DNA from: Viola odorata
Lineage: Eukaryota; Streptophyta; Magnoliopsida; Malpighiales; Violaceae
Direction of reading: 5' to 3'
Length of the DNA stretch: 64,000 nucleotides
NCBI GenBank assembly: GCA_963691705.1
Contig: OY829542.1
Location: 23,422,579-23,486,578, forward strand
This document shows positions 11,141-23,761 of this stretch, piece after piece. A model generated the notes under the pieces. The model did no database searches. It was not told where the DNA came from and saw only the letters and a list, made by a program, of their open reading frames with translations. A program made the translations under genes and the position numbers. Position 1 is the first letter of the stretch. Each line of letters begins with the position of its first letter.

Positions 11141-12184
11141 GCCACCATTCCCCACGCGCAAAGGGTCTGAATTTTTGCCAAAAAAACCACACTACTCCCT
11201 CTCCGTTCTCCTAGCCAAGTCACACACGAAAATACACACGGTTTCTGTACCCTCATCCTCAACACGAACGAAAGAAAAGAAAAGGAATCAAGGTGAGCTC
11301 TCTCTCTCTCTCTCTAGGATTTCTTTGCAAATTTCGTTTTTCTTCTTAACCTTGCAACAAATGACTAAAACCTATTCTAAACCCTTATTTCTCAAGTTAT
11401 AATCGCACAGCTTGCTCCAATTTAAATGACTAATGTTTGTCTTAATTAATTGCTAATTTTCAATTTTAATGTGCATATATATTCAAACTTTAAATTGCTC
11501 CTCGTTTGCGGATGAAATGGTCTGATTTCTATGGGGTTTTGATCGGGGGTTCGTACTCTGTGCATGGAGGCTGTTTTTCTTGAGTTTGGGTGGCCGGAGC
11601 TCTTCCCTTGCCGCCGGCAGTAACGCCGGCGCAAGGAAGAAGAAGAACGCAGCAGCCATGGCTGCTGTTCTTGGCAAGGAAGGTGACGGGCCGAGCCCGT
11701 CCCTTGTCCTTTGTTTTAAAATACCCGGATGGGCCTTGGCTTAAGCCAAGCCCATCCGTCCCCTTCCCTTCCTTTTGTTTCAACAATGCGGCCCATCTTT
11801 CCTTTTAAATAGTGGTCATGGGCTAGAATTTATTCCTAGCCCATTTTTCATTAAATTCAGCATGCGGGCCCGGCCCAAAATAATTTTCGTCAATCATTCG
11901 AGTCGTTTTTAACATCATTTCATTTCATGCTCGTATGTAATGTTTAATTTAATTCGTATGCATATTTTATCAAGTTGGTTCGTGAATTGTTTTTACGCAT
12001 GAATTGCTCATTCTTTATCGTAATATTTATTGTTATCTAACCTCAGTCATTTATATCTAACCGTTTAATTTCAGTCATTTAATATACCGCCTATATGGTC
12101 GGTCGCTTTTTAATTTTCGTAAATATTCAACTGCTTTAATTTTTCGCACACTGCTGGAAATCCTTCCGCAAATTATCAACTGCT

Positions 12185-12545
12185 TACTTTTCCGCACTTT
12201 AAATTTCAGCAATTTAAATTCAATACCGCCTACATGGTCGGTCGCACTTATCAACTGTTTACTTTTCCGCACTTTAATTTTCCGCACTTTACTTTTCCGC
12301 AATTTAAATTTCAGCAATTTAAATTCAATACCGCCTACATGGTCGGTCGCACTTATCAACTGTTTACTTTTCCGCACTTTAAATTTCCGCCTTTTACTTT
12401 TCCGCACTTTAAATTTCAGCAATTTAAATTCAATACCGCCTACATGGTCGGTCGCACTTATCAACTGTTTACTTTTCCGCACTTTACTTTTCCGCACTTT
12501 AAATTTCAGCAATTTAAATTCAATACCGCCTACATGGTCGGTCGC
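12185..12545. repeat. Tandem repeat in LTR1, period 105 bp with one 90-bp unit
   Basis: The phrase CCGCCTACATGGTCGGTCGC recurs at 12226, 12331, 12436 and 12526. Units contain smaller TTTTCCGCACTTTA sub-repeats. Because 105 and 90 are multiples of three, open frames arise on both strands; they are not genes. Equivalent arrays are near 38400-38755 and 50240-50610. Confidence 0.9.
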
Positions 12546-12739
12546 ATTTTAATTCTCGTAAATATTCAACTGCTTTAATTTTTTTGCAAACTGCTGGAAA
12601 TTCTTCCACAATCTATCAACTGTTTATTTTCTGCAAATATCCAACTGCTCATTCTCTACATTATCAACCTGTTTTATTTTCTGCCAATCACCAAACTTTT
12701 TATTCCCTGTAAATCGCCCCTAGCATTTAATTTTTCTGC

Positions 12740-13160
12740 ACTTATCAAGACAACATTTCATTTTTGTATGAGTAAAATCGATCCATTTTTCGCATGCAAT
12801 CAACCTAGCACTTAAATTCTCGTATGCGTAAAATCCATCATTTTTCGCATGCAAATCAAAACAGCATTTCATTTTCGTATGCGTAAAATCCATCATTTTT
12901 CGCATGCAATCAACCTAGCATTTAAATTCTCGTATGCGTAAAATCAATCATTTTTCGCATGCCATCAACACAGCATTTAAATTCTCGTGTGCTTAAAATC
13001 AATCATTTTTCGCACACAATCAACTCAGTATCTCATTTTCGTATGTGTAAAATTCATCATTTCTCGCATGCAATCAATTGTCGTCATTTATTTTCATGCA
13101 CTCATCAAGCTCAGCATTTAATTCTCGTATGCGTACAATCCATCATTTTACGTGTACAAT
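12740..13160. repeat. Tandem repeat in LTR1 with TATGCG...CGCATG units
   Basis: About seven units of roughly 60 bp carry TCGTATGCGTAAAATC and TTTTTCGCATGCAATCAA, so each unit contains a short inverted pair. Similar units appear in LTR2, LTR3 and, more diverged, in O's LTR at 52500-52790. Confidence 0.8.
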
Positions 13161-13969
13161 CAATTGTCATTTAAAATTTTCATTGCTCAGTTATTTCTCA
13201 AGCTATCACTAACACTCTCGTTTTGTAGGTTAATTTCAAGCTTCGCTCGAAAGTACGCCTCACAAGTCCTTTTTATTTATTCGATGCTTTTCGCAAATAT
13301 CAACTGCATGCATGATATATAGAACTGCTAGAATTAAAATCAACCCACATGAACAACGTGTTTAAAGAGTTGCTTAAAATGCCATGTTCATATGATTTTA
13401 AATTCTCGCTTGTATTGACTGCATGTACATGGACCTTCGATCCCACTTCAGTTTTTCACTTTAAAATCAATCATTTAAATTGGTACTCTGTTAGCAATCC
13501 ATGTTAGGATCACGTAGTAATTAAGTTAATCATGCATGGCCCGATGATGAAAAAAGAGGGCGCTCATTCAGTCTTACGGAAAATTCAGTCCCATCACGAT
13601 CATAAAAAAGACTAAAGTGACGATTCCTTTGAGGGCCCCATTTTTCAAAACGCATTTCTCAAACACCTTTTTAAACACCTCTCTCATCAACCGGTAACCG
13701 TTTTCGGATGTGTCTCGGGTGCCTAACACCTTCCCGAGACCATAATACGACCCCGAACCATTGTCTGGGGTCCAGACCCTTTTTTTTTGTGCCTTTAGTT
13801 TTTTACTTATTATATTTCCTATGCCATGACGATTAGGGTTCCCTAAGCCTAGCAACCAAATTACGGTGGCGACTTCATTGCATGCTGCGAGGCGTCCTTT
13901 TACGCCGAGCATCTGAAGGTCTCAAATTTCGTTGCACACTCGCGAATTTTTAAATTTCGAGGCGCGACA

Positions 13970-13991
13970 GTTTGGCGACTTCACTAGGGAC
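13970..13991 (+). other. PBS of G1
   Basis: GTTTGGCGACTTCACTAGGG directly abuts the LTR end. It is a variant of TGGCGACTCCGCTGGGGA, the tRNA-Arg-type PBS reported for Ogre elements and present unaltered in element M. Confidence 0.75.
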
Positions 13992-15443
13992 TGTTGGGTC
14001 GGAGCCGGTTTTATCTTTTTAGAGAGGTGTTTTATTTGTTTATTTATTTGCTTTGATCAATTGCTGGTCTGTTTATTTATTTGCTTTATCAATTGTCATA
14101 TGCATTTCATGGCGCCCTACACCCAGGGGACAATTACCAAAATAGGAGGGTAGTAGTGACGCCCTAGGACACATGTCCTGGGTAGTGTTCACCAATCCCA
14201 ACTCGGATGAACCCCTAAAGCCAGTCGAAAGGTTATACGATTTCGCAAGGAATCGGGCGACTGGACGACACTTTAGGGACCTTTTCATGGTATCATCCGG
14301 GAACCATTCAAGCCAGTTAGAAATGTCAGAATCAGAGCCCCAGCACATGCATCATGATTATACCTGTTTGTCGTGGCTCTATTTGTCTTGTTGGCATATT
14401 GACATGATTTTTCTTTTATACGAATTGTAAATTTCTTACATGCGCAGGTTACCTTGCATTTACAATTTTATTTTTGTCCCACATGACCCGTTTTTGCTCA
14501 TTCGATATATCGGCAATTACACTACTTTCACTTGATATTTTCGGGGAATGAAGTTCAACGATCAGACACTACAAAGCCGAATTGCCACTTTAGAGGCTGA
14601 GATAGAGATGCAGAAAGGGGAGTTGGCTTCGATGGAGTGCCTTTGCCAGCAGAACTCTGACGTCCAGGATTGATACCTTCATGGGAAGACTCGAATATCA
14701 GCAAACCTTCATTTTTCTCATGTAACTAGAATCCCTGTTTTCATCAATTTTAGCCATTTTTTGGTGAATTTAGGTAGTTGGCTAGTTTACTACATCTTGT
14801 AAACACTTTTAATAAAGTCGTACCTCTTTCGGATATTTATTTAATCACCTCATCTTTTCCGTATCAATTATCCATCCAAATACAACTCAAAAGACCATCG
14901 CAAAAAGAAAGAGAAAATCCCTTCGGGATAAACACAATCGTTTCACCAAAGAACCGAAAAATCAGACCAAACATTCGAAAAATAGCCAAATATTGCCCAC
15001 TCGTGGCCTTGTCCTCTTAGCTTATCGCAAACTCCAAAGTCATAGCGTACATTGTCATCCCTCCCCTCGGTGGGATTCACCAGGCGTCAGGCCCTGCGTC
15101 ATTTGCGAGCACAGTAGAAAAGAGATCTTCCTAGCATGACGACATTGGTTGCCCCTGCTAATTTGGGTTTCGCCGATAACATCTCAGATTGCTCCATATC
15201 GTTGGAATGAATAGAGGCTTCCTTCGCATATCATCCACAACCAGGAGATCACGCCTCTCCGACCGCCCTGAAAATGTCAAGTGAAAGTGTAGCCGGAAAA
15301 GTGAATGAGCAATGTGGAGGCCTCGGGATCGTCCATCACTTGTACTTACTCTTTTTTCATTTTCTTTTTTTCAGGTTCACGATAGCTCCTCGCAAGCGAA
15401 TTACTCCACCGAGGCCCCCATAACAAGACTTCAAACGCTGAAG
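13992..15443 (+). other. G1 leader, with remnant of ORF1 start
   Basis: This is untranslated leader similar to O's 53656-54178. At about 14520-14560 it still matches the start of O's ORF1 but has lost that start codon and then diverges. A pyrimidine tract ending TTTTTTTCAG near 15375 looks like a 3' splice site upstream of gag; no donor was assigned. Confidence 0.5.
14548..14673 (+). CDS. Small ORF, 41 residues, predicted coiled coil (G1 leader)
   Basis: I do not recognise a family. The peptide begins MKFNDQTLQ and has a heptad-like stretch with leucine and isoleucine at repeating positions (SRIATLEAEIEMQKGELASM), which suggests a coiled coil. It sits where element O starts its long ORF1, so it may be a leftover of an ORF1 coiled coil after a deletion. 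The same 126 bases occur without change at 40779-40904, although gag in both units is broken. Translation is unproven. Confidence 0.35.
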   Translation: MKFNDQTLQSRIATLEAEIEMQKGELASMECLCQQNSDVQD

Positions 15444-17048
15444 ATGGCCGAACAAACCAAGACAGAAGAGGCATTGGCTGCTAGACTAAAAGAGTTAGAA
15501 GAGCAAGTAAGGGTTACTACAGAAAAGGCCACTCGGGGTGAAAAAGAACGAGATGAAGCAACCACTGAGTTCCCACCTGGTTTTGATCCTAGTCAAATGA
15601 TGGGACCCTCCTCATCCGCCATCACTGGATCTTCGGGACCCCAATCATTTTCGATTCCTGGGGGTCAATGGAAATGGACTGCTCCCGTCTTTGTACCCAC
15701 CACCCCGAACCCTGTAGCCAACACGGGTGAAGGAGTTGATGCAGCTCTACAACATTCCTTTGTCAACCTTACTGTGGACCCTGGTCAGAATCTGATTCGT
15801 CAGGAATCCCGGGGATTTTACCCACCCCAGGGCTATCCCACTCAAGTCGCGATTCCCAATCCTATGGGAAGTCGGCCACCTTTTGTCAATCCGATGCAAC
15901 CACCATTCATGACAGAACCCCTGTCATACCTTGGTCCAAACGCTCTCGTCACAGAAAGACTGAAAATGGATAGAATGAACCTGCTAGAGGAAAGGCTCAG
16001 GGCCATCGAAGGAACAGACCCCTTCGACCCTACAGGTCCCGCCACCATGTTCATGGTCCCGGGGATCATAATGCCTCCAAAATACAAGATTCCAGATTTT
16101 GAGAAGTACACTGGGATCGAGTGCCCAAAAACTCACCTCAAGGCCTATTGCAACAAAATGGCCGATATGATACACAATGAGCCCATGTTAATCCATCTGT
16201 TCAGAGAGAGTTTGGCCAAGCATGCCTTGACCTGGTACATGAGTTTGGATGGGGTTAAGATCAAAACTTGGAGAGATTTATCGGATGCTTTCTTCAAGCA
16301 ATAAAAGTTCAATTTGGAGGTAGCTCCAGACCGTTCTGATCTCCGAAATCTTGAGAAAAAAACTGAAGAATCGGTGAAAACTTATGCTCAGAGGTGGAGA
16401 GAACTAGCTTCCAGGATTTCACCGCCCTTGAATGACAAAGAACTCATATCCATTTTCGTGGATACCTTCAAGGCTCCCTACTACACTCATCTTATATCCA
16501 ATCCATCAAATAACTTTTCTGATATGGTCATGGTGGCGGAAAGAGTCGAACAAGGGATCAAGTCGGGGAGAATCGATGTTTCCAGACCAGAGGTAAAACC
16601 TAAGAAAGAGCCCATCATGGAGAAAGATGTCAACTTTGCCTCTCACCAGCCTAGCTACGAGCCACCTTCCTCGCCACCTCCTCAAAATCCTACACCATTT
16701 TCACCATCTCCATATAACCCGCCAAACAACCAAAATAACCCGAGTAACCGTTGGAACCGGGGGCCACTGCCAACTCTTCCCGGTCCTCTAGGGGAAATTT
16801 ATAAACATCTCCTGGCGGCTGGACAAATCGTGCCCACCCCAATGACACCTCTGCAACCTCCTTACCCAAAGTGGTACGATCATAACGCTAGATGTGAGTA
16901 CCATGCTGGAGCTCAGGGTCACACGATAGAAAACTGCTTCGCCCTAAGAGGAAAGGTTCACCACTTGATCAAGAATGGATGGATCTCTTTTGAAGGGTTA
17001 GCCAAAGGACCTGACACGACCGTCTACCCTCCTCCTACCAACCTTTGA
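15444..17048 (+). pseudogene. gag: gag of G1 (Tat/Ogre type), one in-frame stop
   Basis: Gag forms the virus-like particle that packages retrotransposon RNA. The frame starts MAEQTKTEE and spans 534 residues with one TAA at 16302-16304, where G2 has TAC. An N-terminal charged coiled coil (about 1-35) leads into FPPGFDP and a Pro/Gly-rich region. The capsid-like Retrotrans_gag domain (about 195-385) contains MVPGI, PKYKIPDFEKY, ECPKTHL, HALTWYM, YAQRWRELASRI and LISIFVDTFK. A Pro/Asn-rich linker follows, then a noncanonical zinc knuckle CEYHAGAQGHTIENC (16893-16937; C-x2-H-x5-H-x4-C). The frame ends cleanly, with no protease or polymerase after it. The unit is therefore gag-only by design or by old loss. 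Confidence 0.85.
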
Positions 17049-18896
17049 ATGATCATTCTCCCATAAGGGACCCATCCTGCTTACTCATCTAATGGCGATA
17101 CCTACAATACTTTTTGTATAATAGTCGAGCCCATGACTATAAACAAAGGCGCTTCGTGGGAGGCAACCTACGTGTTCCTTTTAATATTTCTGGTTTCTTT
17201 AATAAAATTCAAACATTTTAGGATACCCTTTTCTAGCGAATTTAATATTTAATTCCCTTGTCATTTTAGATGCAATGAGATTTGTAAACATGGGGGCAAG
17301 CAAATGAAGGGACGACCAAAAGAAGGCGTTGAAAAATGTCAAAGCTCATTTTTCAGGGAAGTTGTCCTTTTACATTTTTGCAATTTCCGTTTCCGCATTT
17401 TCTGTTTTTGCAATTTACGTTTCCACGATTTATATTGTTGCAAGAGTGTGTGCGTCATGTCTGCTAAGGTTCGTAGTTTTTGCAAAAAAAAAAAAAAAAA
17501 AAAAAGAAACAGAACTAAAGGCATAGTCGCTTGGCTTGAAAATCCCACGTTTTGAACATTTTTTTTTAGGCATATTCATCACTTTATCACGACATGGATG
17601 ACTTGTGCGTTCATTAGAAATTATATGAAACATACATGATTTTGTCTGTTAGCTCTTATATTCGTGGCACGTCTAGACGTAAGCAATCACAAAACATGTC
17701 CCTGTGAGTATTTTGGGCCTTCACGCTTTGTTTTTTTTTTCATGAGTGTAAGGGCCTGACTAGATACTAGTTGAGTTCGCATAATATCCAGGGTACATGC
17801 GCCATTAGACATGGGATAGATATAAAGTGACATGGGACTTTTACGATTTTCTCCACTTTTTTCGTTTCTTCCCTCTTTCCACCATATATGTCATCACTCC
17901 CCCAAAACAGGCAATATCACTCATACCCCGGGAGCCAAAGAGCAGTTTCAGCTAAAATCGCCAGCCGAAAGTAAAAGCACGTCGAGTCCAAGAGCACGAT
18001 GAAAGAGACGGAAAAGGTCACTAGGAGGTCGCTAAGGACCATCACCGAAGAAGCAGCAACGACGAAGGCCGAGGCCTCAAGACAGAAGGGGAAGAGATCA
18101 AGACAAAGGCTGTGCTTGCTCTGCTCTGTTGCATTTTCAAATCAAATCAAAAAGGGGAGGGATATATATAAAAAAAAAAAAAAAAGGGAAAATGAGAGGA
18201 AAAAAAGAAAAAGGAGAGAAGGGAAAAAGGGAAAAGAAAAGAAAAATGCTCAGAGACCTTCGACGAATACAAACAATCGAAGAGCCAAAGCAATCACAGC
18301 CCGGGGACAACTCAATTCGAGAAAATCTCGAAGAAAACTATCCCCAGTGAACTCGAGTAGAAAGGCCCAAGGCCAACTCGAGAAATCTCAAAGCAGCCTT
18401 CCCCCAGTAAAGTCAAGCAAAAGAGGCCCAAGGCCAACTCAAGAAACCTCAAAGCAAGCATCCCTAGTGAGAACCCGAGAAGAGAAAGGGGCCCCAGGCC
18501 AACTCAAGTAGTGAGTCGTAAAAGGAACAGCGACGACGCTCCCCAATGAAGACTCAAGAGAAGGGCCCCTGGCCACACTGAAAGCATCCCCAGCAAAAAG
18601 CGAAAAGACTCGCGCACCTCGCCCTCATCTTGGCCAATCAGCAAAGCATCGCTCATCAAAAGCCTTCCAACTCCTCAACAAAGCAATCCTTTCCCAAAAC
18701 AAGCTCCTTTCCGGACATTTCATGTCCATTCATTCTTTTTCGTAAAAGTCCCATCGATTATTAGAACGCCCATGCATGTGCATCTTCATTCGAAGTATAT
18801 TCACTCGGATTGACATTGCGAACTGTAAATTATGTATCATGTTAGTTGCATCTTTATGAGTGTAAAACACTTAGCCTTGTTTCAGAGCGTGAGTGC
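17049..18896 (+). other. G1 non-coding 3' region, first part
   Basis: Just after gag is GCGCTTCGTGGGAGGCAACC, a motif commonly seen after the pol stop in plant gypsy elements, so coding DNA between gag and this point was probably lost. Next come an A run (about 17484-17504), a purine-rich stretch (about 18165-18250) and three repeats built on AGGCCAACTCAAG near 18360-18510. The last five bases (18892-18896, AGTGC) are the target duplication of element M. Confidence 0.7.
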
Positions 18897-21800
18897 TGTC
18901 GCACCGTCGCGAGCGAAATTCGGGACGCAATGAAAATCACATAACAATGAAGTCGCCACCCTAATTTTCTAAGGTTTAGGGGAACCTAAAAAGTCCGAAA
19001 AAAGAAGAAAATAAAATAAAAACTAAGGCACAAATAAAAAGGGTCTAAACCCGAGAACGATGGTTCGGGGTCGTTTTATGGACTCGGGAAGGTGTTAGGC
19101 ACCCGAGTCTCATCCTAAAAAGGTTACCGGTTCTAAAAAGAGGTGTTTAAAAATCACATTGAAAACAAGTAATTTGGCCCTCAGAGGGGAATCGTCGCTT
19201 TAGCTTTTAAGTTGGTTTGATTGATTTTATCCTAATTATTGTCGAGTTGTTAATCAGAAAATAACATTTTTTATCCTCTAAAAGATGAAAAAGGTGGGTT
19301 GCATACCTATTCCGGTTAGATTTAGCCAAGTTCAAAATTATTCCGTTTACATGCGAAATTAGGTGAGGTTACTACCATTTTGTTAATCTTTACCAAAGCG
19401 ACGACCCTAGTGAACAACGATGCATCACTATCATCATCGGGCCAATGCACGTGCTTAACCCTATTTACTAGGTAATTCTACGCATGCATAGACTAGCAAA
19501 GTACCATTTATATAAATGCGAGAAAACACGTTGAAAAGAGAAAAAACCGGGAAGTGGGGTCGAAGCCGCGCACATAACACATTTGTCAAGATAGCATAAA
19601 TTAAAAATACAATCATGGGGTCGAAGCCGCACACGATACACATTCATCAAGATAAGCATAAATTCATGGGGACGAAGCCGCACACGAAACAAGCATAAAA
19701 TAAAGAACATTCATTGGTATAAGCATCATGCAAACAAATTAATTCGAATTCTAACAATTCTAAATAATCATGCATACGATAAATAATAAATTAAAGTACA
19801 TTTATCCAAAAGAAAAGGGAAAAAGGAAAACATACCTGGACGAGCTTAACCTGTAAATCAATGATTAGTGGCAACAATTGATAATAAAATAAATAAATAC
19901 TGAAGATAAATATTACAAATTAATTACAAATTCGCAAATAAATAAATACAACGATTAAATTCTCCATTCGAGCTCCGCAATTGGGAATGACACATCGAAC
20001 TCCTCATCAAACTCCGTCAAACTTGTTGAGCATCATCACGACGAACGTGCAAGCAAAAATAGACAAATAAACGCGTATAAGTAAGGGACTCACAAATAAA
20101 TTTCAAATGATTAAATATTAATAAAAATGGAATCCCTTACCCATTAAAGTTGGCGTAGCATCCGATCGAGATGATAATCGCGAATTCGGTACCTGCAAAA
20201 GTGAGGAACGAGTTAATACACGATTTTAATTAAAAGGGCTTGGGCCGTAGCCCATTTCTTTTATTTTTTTCTCATGGGCCGTAGCCCATTTTTCTTCTTT
20301 CCCTTCTTTGGGCCGCAGCCCATTCCTCTCCTTTCTTTTATTATTTTTTCATGGGCCGCAGCCCATTATCTCCTTCTTTCTTTGGTTGGGCCGAGGCCCA
20401 ACCCCTCTCCTTCCTTCTCCTTTTCTTTCTTTCCTTCATTCTTTTTTCATTTTAGGGCTGCGCAGCAGCCCTTCTTCTCCTTCTTCTCCTTCTTTATTTC
20501 TTGTTTTTTTATTTTTTTCTTTCCTTTTGGTCCTTCCGGCCAAGGAAGCAGGCAGCGGTGGTTTGGTGGCGCGGCTGGGAAGCAATCAACAACAGCAACG
20601 GTGGTGATGGAGGAACAGCGGTGGGCGGAGGCGCTGGTTGGCCGCGACGGCGAGGGAGGAACGGCGGCGGCTGTGAGTGAGGTGAGGATTTTTTCTGATT
20701 TGTTGGCTGTTTTGGTGATCTGTTTCGGTGATTGATTTTTGGGGGTGATGATTTAATTGATGATGGTTGATTTCGGGTTATTTGGTTCGGTTGTGGTTGG
20801 TTTCGGATTGTTTGGGCTTGGCCGGTTGAATTTGGTGACGGAGGCGTTGGTGGCTTGCGGCGGTGGGCGGCGAACAGCGGTGATGAGATGGCCGGCGGTG
20901 GGCAGCGGCAGCGGCGAGCAGTGGAGGAGATTCGGATTGAATTTGCAGGGGAATTGTGATCAGTTTTTGATTTGGTGCAGGGATTGATTTTAATTTGGCA
21001 GAGGGATGGATTTAATTTTTGGCAGAAGATGGATTGGGATTTAATTTGGGATTGGTTTAATTGGTTTGGCAGAGGGATGGTTTGCTTGTGAGGGATTTGG
21101 ATTTTGGCTGCCTCCCTTCGGATTTAGCTAATTGGGATGGAATTTGGTAAGTGATGGCTGTTTGGTTGATTGATTTTAGTTTTAATTTGGGAAAGGGTTT
21201 GGGATTGGAATTAATTGCAGGATGATTGATTGGAATGAATTGCAAGAGGATTGATTTGGATTTGATTGGAATGAATTGCAAGAGGATTGATTTGGATTTT
21301 TGGCAGAGGATGCTTGGATTGGCAGAGGCTGGATTAATTTGGCAGAGGGATTTCTGATTGCTCCCTCCCCGATTGAAATTGGGTGGTCTGTTTATGATGG
21401 GATCCAATTTACTTTGAAAGAAAAATGTGGAGGATCCATTCGTATCAAATCTTTGAAAAAACAAGAGATTGTATCTTTGAAAAACAGAGAGGGGAGCCGT
21501 CTGCGGGCTAGGGTGTAGGTTTCTTTCTAAAAAAAATGGAGGGGGTAGGATTGTGTGTCCGATTTCTTTTGACAATTGGAGAGTTGAGGTAAGAAAAAGG
21601 AATCCAATGTTGGTATGGTCGTGCAAGAGAAAAAATGGAAAAGGGAGATGGTGTGTTTTTTTAATAAAATTGAAAGGGAAGAGATGATGATGTTCGGATG
21701 GTGGAGAGAAAAAAATGAGTAAAGTAATGTAAAGTAAAGTGAAAGTGAAAAATGGGTATGATTAGTTTTTGTGATTCGATCAAATGATACGAGAAATTTT

Positions 21801-21981
21801 ACTTGGAATCGATAAAAGTTCGAACGAAAAATACATACAAAATAAAATAAATAACATGAAACAAAAGAAAACAAGATAATAAATAGTAAATAAACGGAAA
21901 TAACAATACTAAAAATAAGATCAAGAATGAGCGAAAAAATGAACGATTTAAATTAATCGTGTCAAAATTCGGGTATCAACA
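18897..21981 (-). repeat. 3' LTR of element M (3085 bp)
   Basis: On the minus strand it begins TGTTGATACCCGAATTTTG and ends GGTGCGACA. It carries three copies of TGGGG(T/A)CGAAGCCGC (19555, 19616 and 19667 on the plus strand), related to M's internal arrays. At 20235-20472 there are six short palindromes of the TGGGCCGTAGCCCA type. Open frames at 20274-20735 and 21057-21626 are low-complexity or repetitive and are not genes. Confidence 0.9.
20235..20472. repeat. Cluster of six GGGC/GCCC palindromes in the M LTR
   Basis: TGGGCCGTAGCCCA occurs twice, TGGGCCGCAGCCCA twice, then GTTGGGCCGAGGCCCAAC and AGGGCTGCGCAGCAGCCCT, separated by pyrimidine-rich spacers. The same cluster is at 33319-33556 in the other LTR. 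Confidence 0.85.
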
Positions 21982-22001
21982 GTTGCCCCCTCTTTACTGT
22001 C
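21982..22001 (-). other. Polypurine tract of element M
   Basis: The minus strand reads GACAGTAAAGAGGGGGCAAC directly before the LTR. The same 20 bases form the tract of G1 (36399-36418) and G2 (48255-48274), which shows that M and G belong to one family. A reverse-complement CAGTAAAG (22039-22046) can pair with CTTTACTG at 21992-21999. Confidence 0.85.
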
Positions 22002-22089
22002 TTATAAAAAATAAAGTGTAACTGAAATTTTTGATGAGCAGTAAAGACGGTTGCCCCAGTACCACGAATGTTCAAAATGCAGAATGTCA

Positions 22090-23745
22090 TTTGAGGGGCA
22101 AAAATCTTATAAGCGGAAAAAGAAAATGGTTCCACTTGGACACCATGATGCAGGTATGTAAATGGCAAAAATGTGTGCTTACCTCTGCTCTGACGTTGAT
22201 GTGGAAATTTAAATTGTTTAAATTGCAAGAAAATAAATTCAGCTCCACTCGGATACTGATGAACAACGGCTCTACTCCGATGCCGACAACTCCACTCGGA
22301 CGTTGATAAATTCAGCTACACTCGGACGCTGATGGTTCCATTCGAATACTGCGATACAGAAACATCGGTTCTACTCAGATACAAATGTTATGAAAGGACG
22401 TAAATCTGAAAGTAGAAAAAGAAACGGCTCCATACGGATACCATGTTGTTGAAAAGTAAGATACAGAAATATAAACTTATCTTTATTTGATGTTTTTGGC
22501 TCCACTTGGACATCTTGCAAAAATGTGAATCCAGCTCCATTCGGACGCTGATGGCTCCAATCGGATGCCTCACAGGATCTGTGGATAAGGTATGGGGACG
22601 AAGCCTCTCACAAGAACAAGGTTGTGGGGATAAAGTCGCTCACGAAATGAAACTGTGGGGACAAAGCCGCTCACGAGATGAAACTGCGGGGACAAAGCCG
22701 CTCACGAGACAGGATGTGGCTTCACTTGGACGCTGATGTCCTTAGGATGCAGATGACTTCCAATGATCAGGCAGTATTTTGAGCTTTAAGTCTAGTGCCT
22801 GCAAAATTGAAGGTTGGAGTTCAGTAATTTGATATGATAAATTCAAGGCTTTCGAGATACTTGAGGGGGTCAGCAGTGCATCCAACTCATTAATTAGGTT
22901 TTGGATTTCTGATGTGACTGTGAGCTTATCCTTTAATTCTTCCAAATCGTCTTCGGACCAACCTCCTTGACGCTGACGTCCTTAGGATATGGGATACTTT
23001 GCAGAAATGTAAATTCAACTTCATTCGGACGCTGTGGCAGAAATTTAGATAGCAAAAAAGAAAACGGACGCTCATGTCCAACATGATGTTTTGCAGAAAT
23101 GTTAATTCAACTCTACTTGGACGCTGATGCGGGAATTTAAATTGTTGAAAAGGAAATTGATCCGCTCGGACACTGGTGCCCACCGGGATACTTTGTAGAA
23201 AAACGTAAATTTAGCTCCACTCCGACGCTGATGGGGGAATTTTAAATTACTGAAAAGGAAATTGAACTCCACTCGGACACTGATGCCCTTCGGGATACTT
23301 TGCAGAAAAGGAAATTCAGCTCCACTCGGACGCTGATGGCTCCACTCGGATACCTTGCAGAAAAACATAAATTGCGGCTACACTCGGACGTCTCCACTCG
23401 AATTCCGCGATGCATAAATATAAATTCAGCTCTACTCAGACGCTGATGGCTCCACTCGGATGCCTTGCAAATTTAGTTCCACTCAGACACTGATGACTCC
23501 ACTCGGATGTCTTGAAAAATATAAATTCAGCTCCACTCGGACGCTGATGGTTCCACTCGGATACCTTACAGAAATGTAAAATGCGACTTCACTCGGACGT
23601 CTCCCCTCGAATGTCGCGATGGAGAAAATGTAAATTCAGCTCTACTCAGACGCTGATCAATAATGGCTCTACTCAGATGCCTACAACTCCACTCGGACGT
23701 TGATAAATTCAGCTCCACTCGGACGCTAATAATCATTACTAATTC
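22090..23745. repeat. Degenerate repeats around CTCCACTCGGACGCTGATG (M 3' region)
   Basis: Some twenty or more variants of CTCCACTCGGA(C/T)GC are interspersed with TTGCAGAAATGTAAATTCAG. Spacing is irregular, so this is a scrambled minisatellite. It lies in M's 3' untranslated part. A separate block of four roughly 38-bp units (GGGGACAAAGCCGCTCACGA) is at 22592-22712. Confidence 0.75.
22592..22712. repeat. Four units of GGGGACAAAGCCGCTCACGA
   Basis: Unit spacing is about 30-38 bp. The core resembles the LTR motif TGGGGTCGAAGCCGCACACGA at 19616 and the monomer of the large array at 23762-24920. Confidence 0.8.
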
Positions 23746-23761
23746 TGCAAAACAAACGTTA

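Larger units (their letters stand above)
10213..13969 (+). repeat. LTR1 of element G (3757 bp)
   Basis: It begins TGTTGATACCCG and ends GGCGCGACA, followed directly by the PBS. Inside, in order: a U3 inverted repeat (10899-10944), a TATA box (11133-11140), a (CT)n run at about 11294-11315, short inverted repeats built on GGGC/GCCC (about 11725-11845), a 105-bp tandem repeat (12185-12545) and a TATGCG/CGCATG repeat (12740-13160). It lacks the 23-bp duplication found in LTR2 (near 38830) and LTR3 (near 50690). Confidence 0.9.

Noticed and set aside
12075..12578. Frames with KVRKSK or FTFPHF repeats in the G LTRs, also near 38281-38784 and 50137-50613
   Set aside because: A 105/90-bp tandem repeat whose period is a multiple of three produces open frames on both strands.
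20274..20735. Phe/Ser/Pro-rich frames in the M LTRs, also at 33358-33819
   Set aside because: They translate pyrimidine-rich spacers and palindromes of an LTR; conservation between copies reflects LTR identity, not coding.
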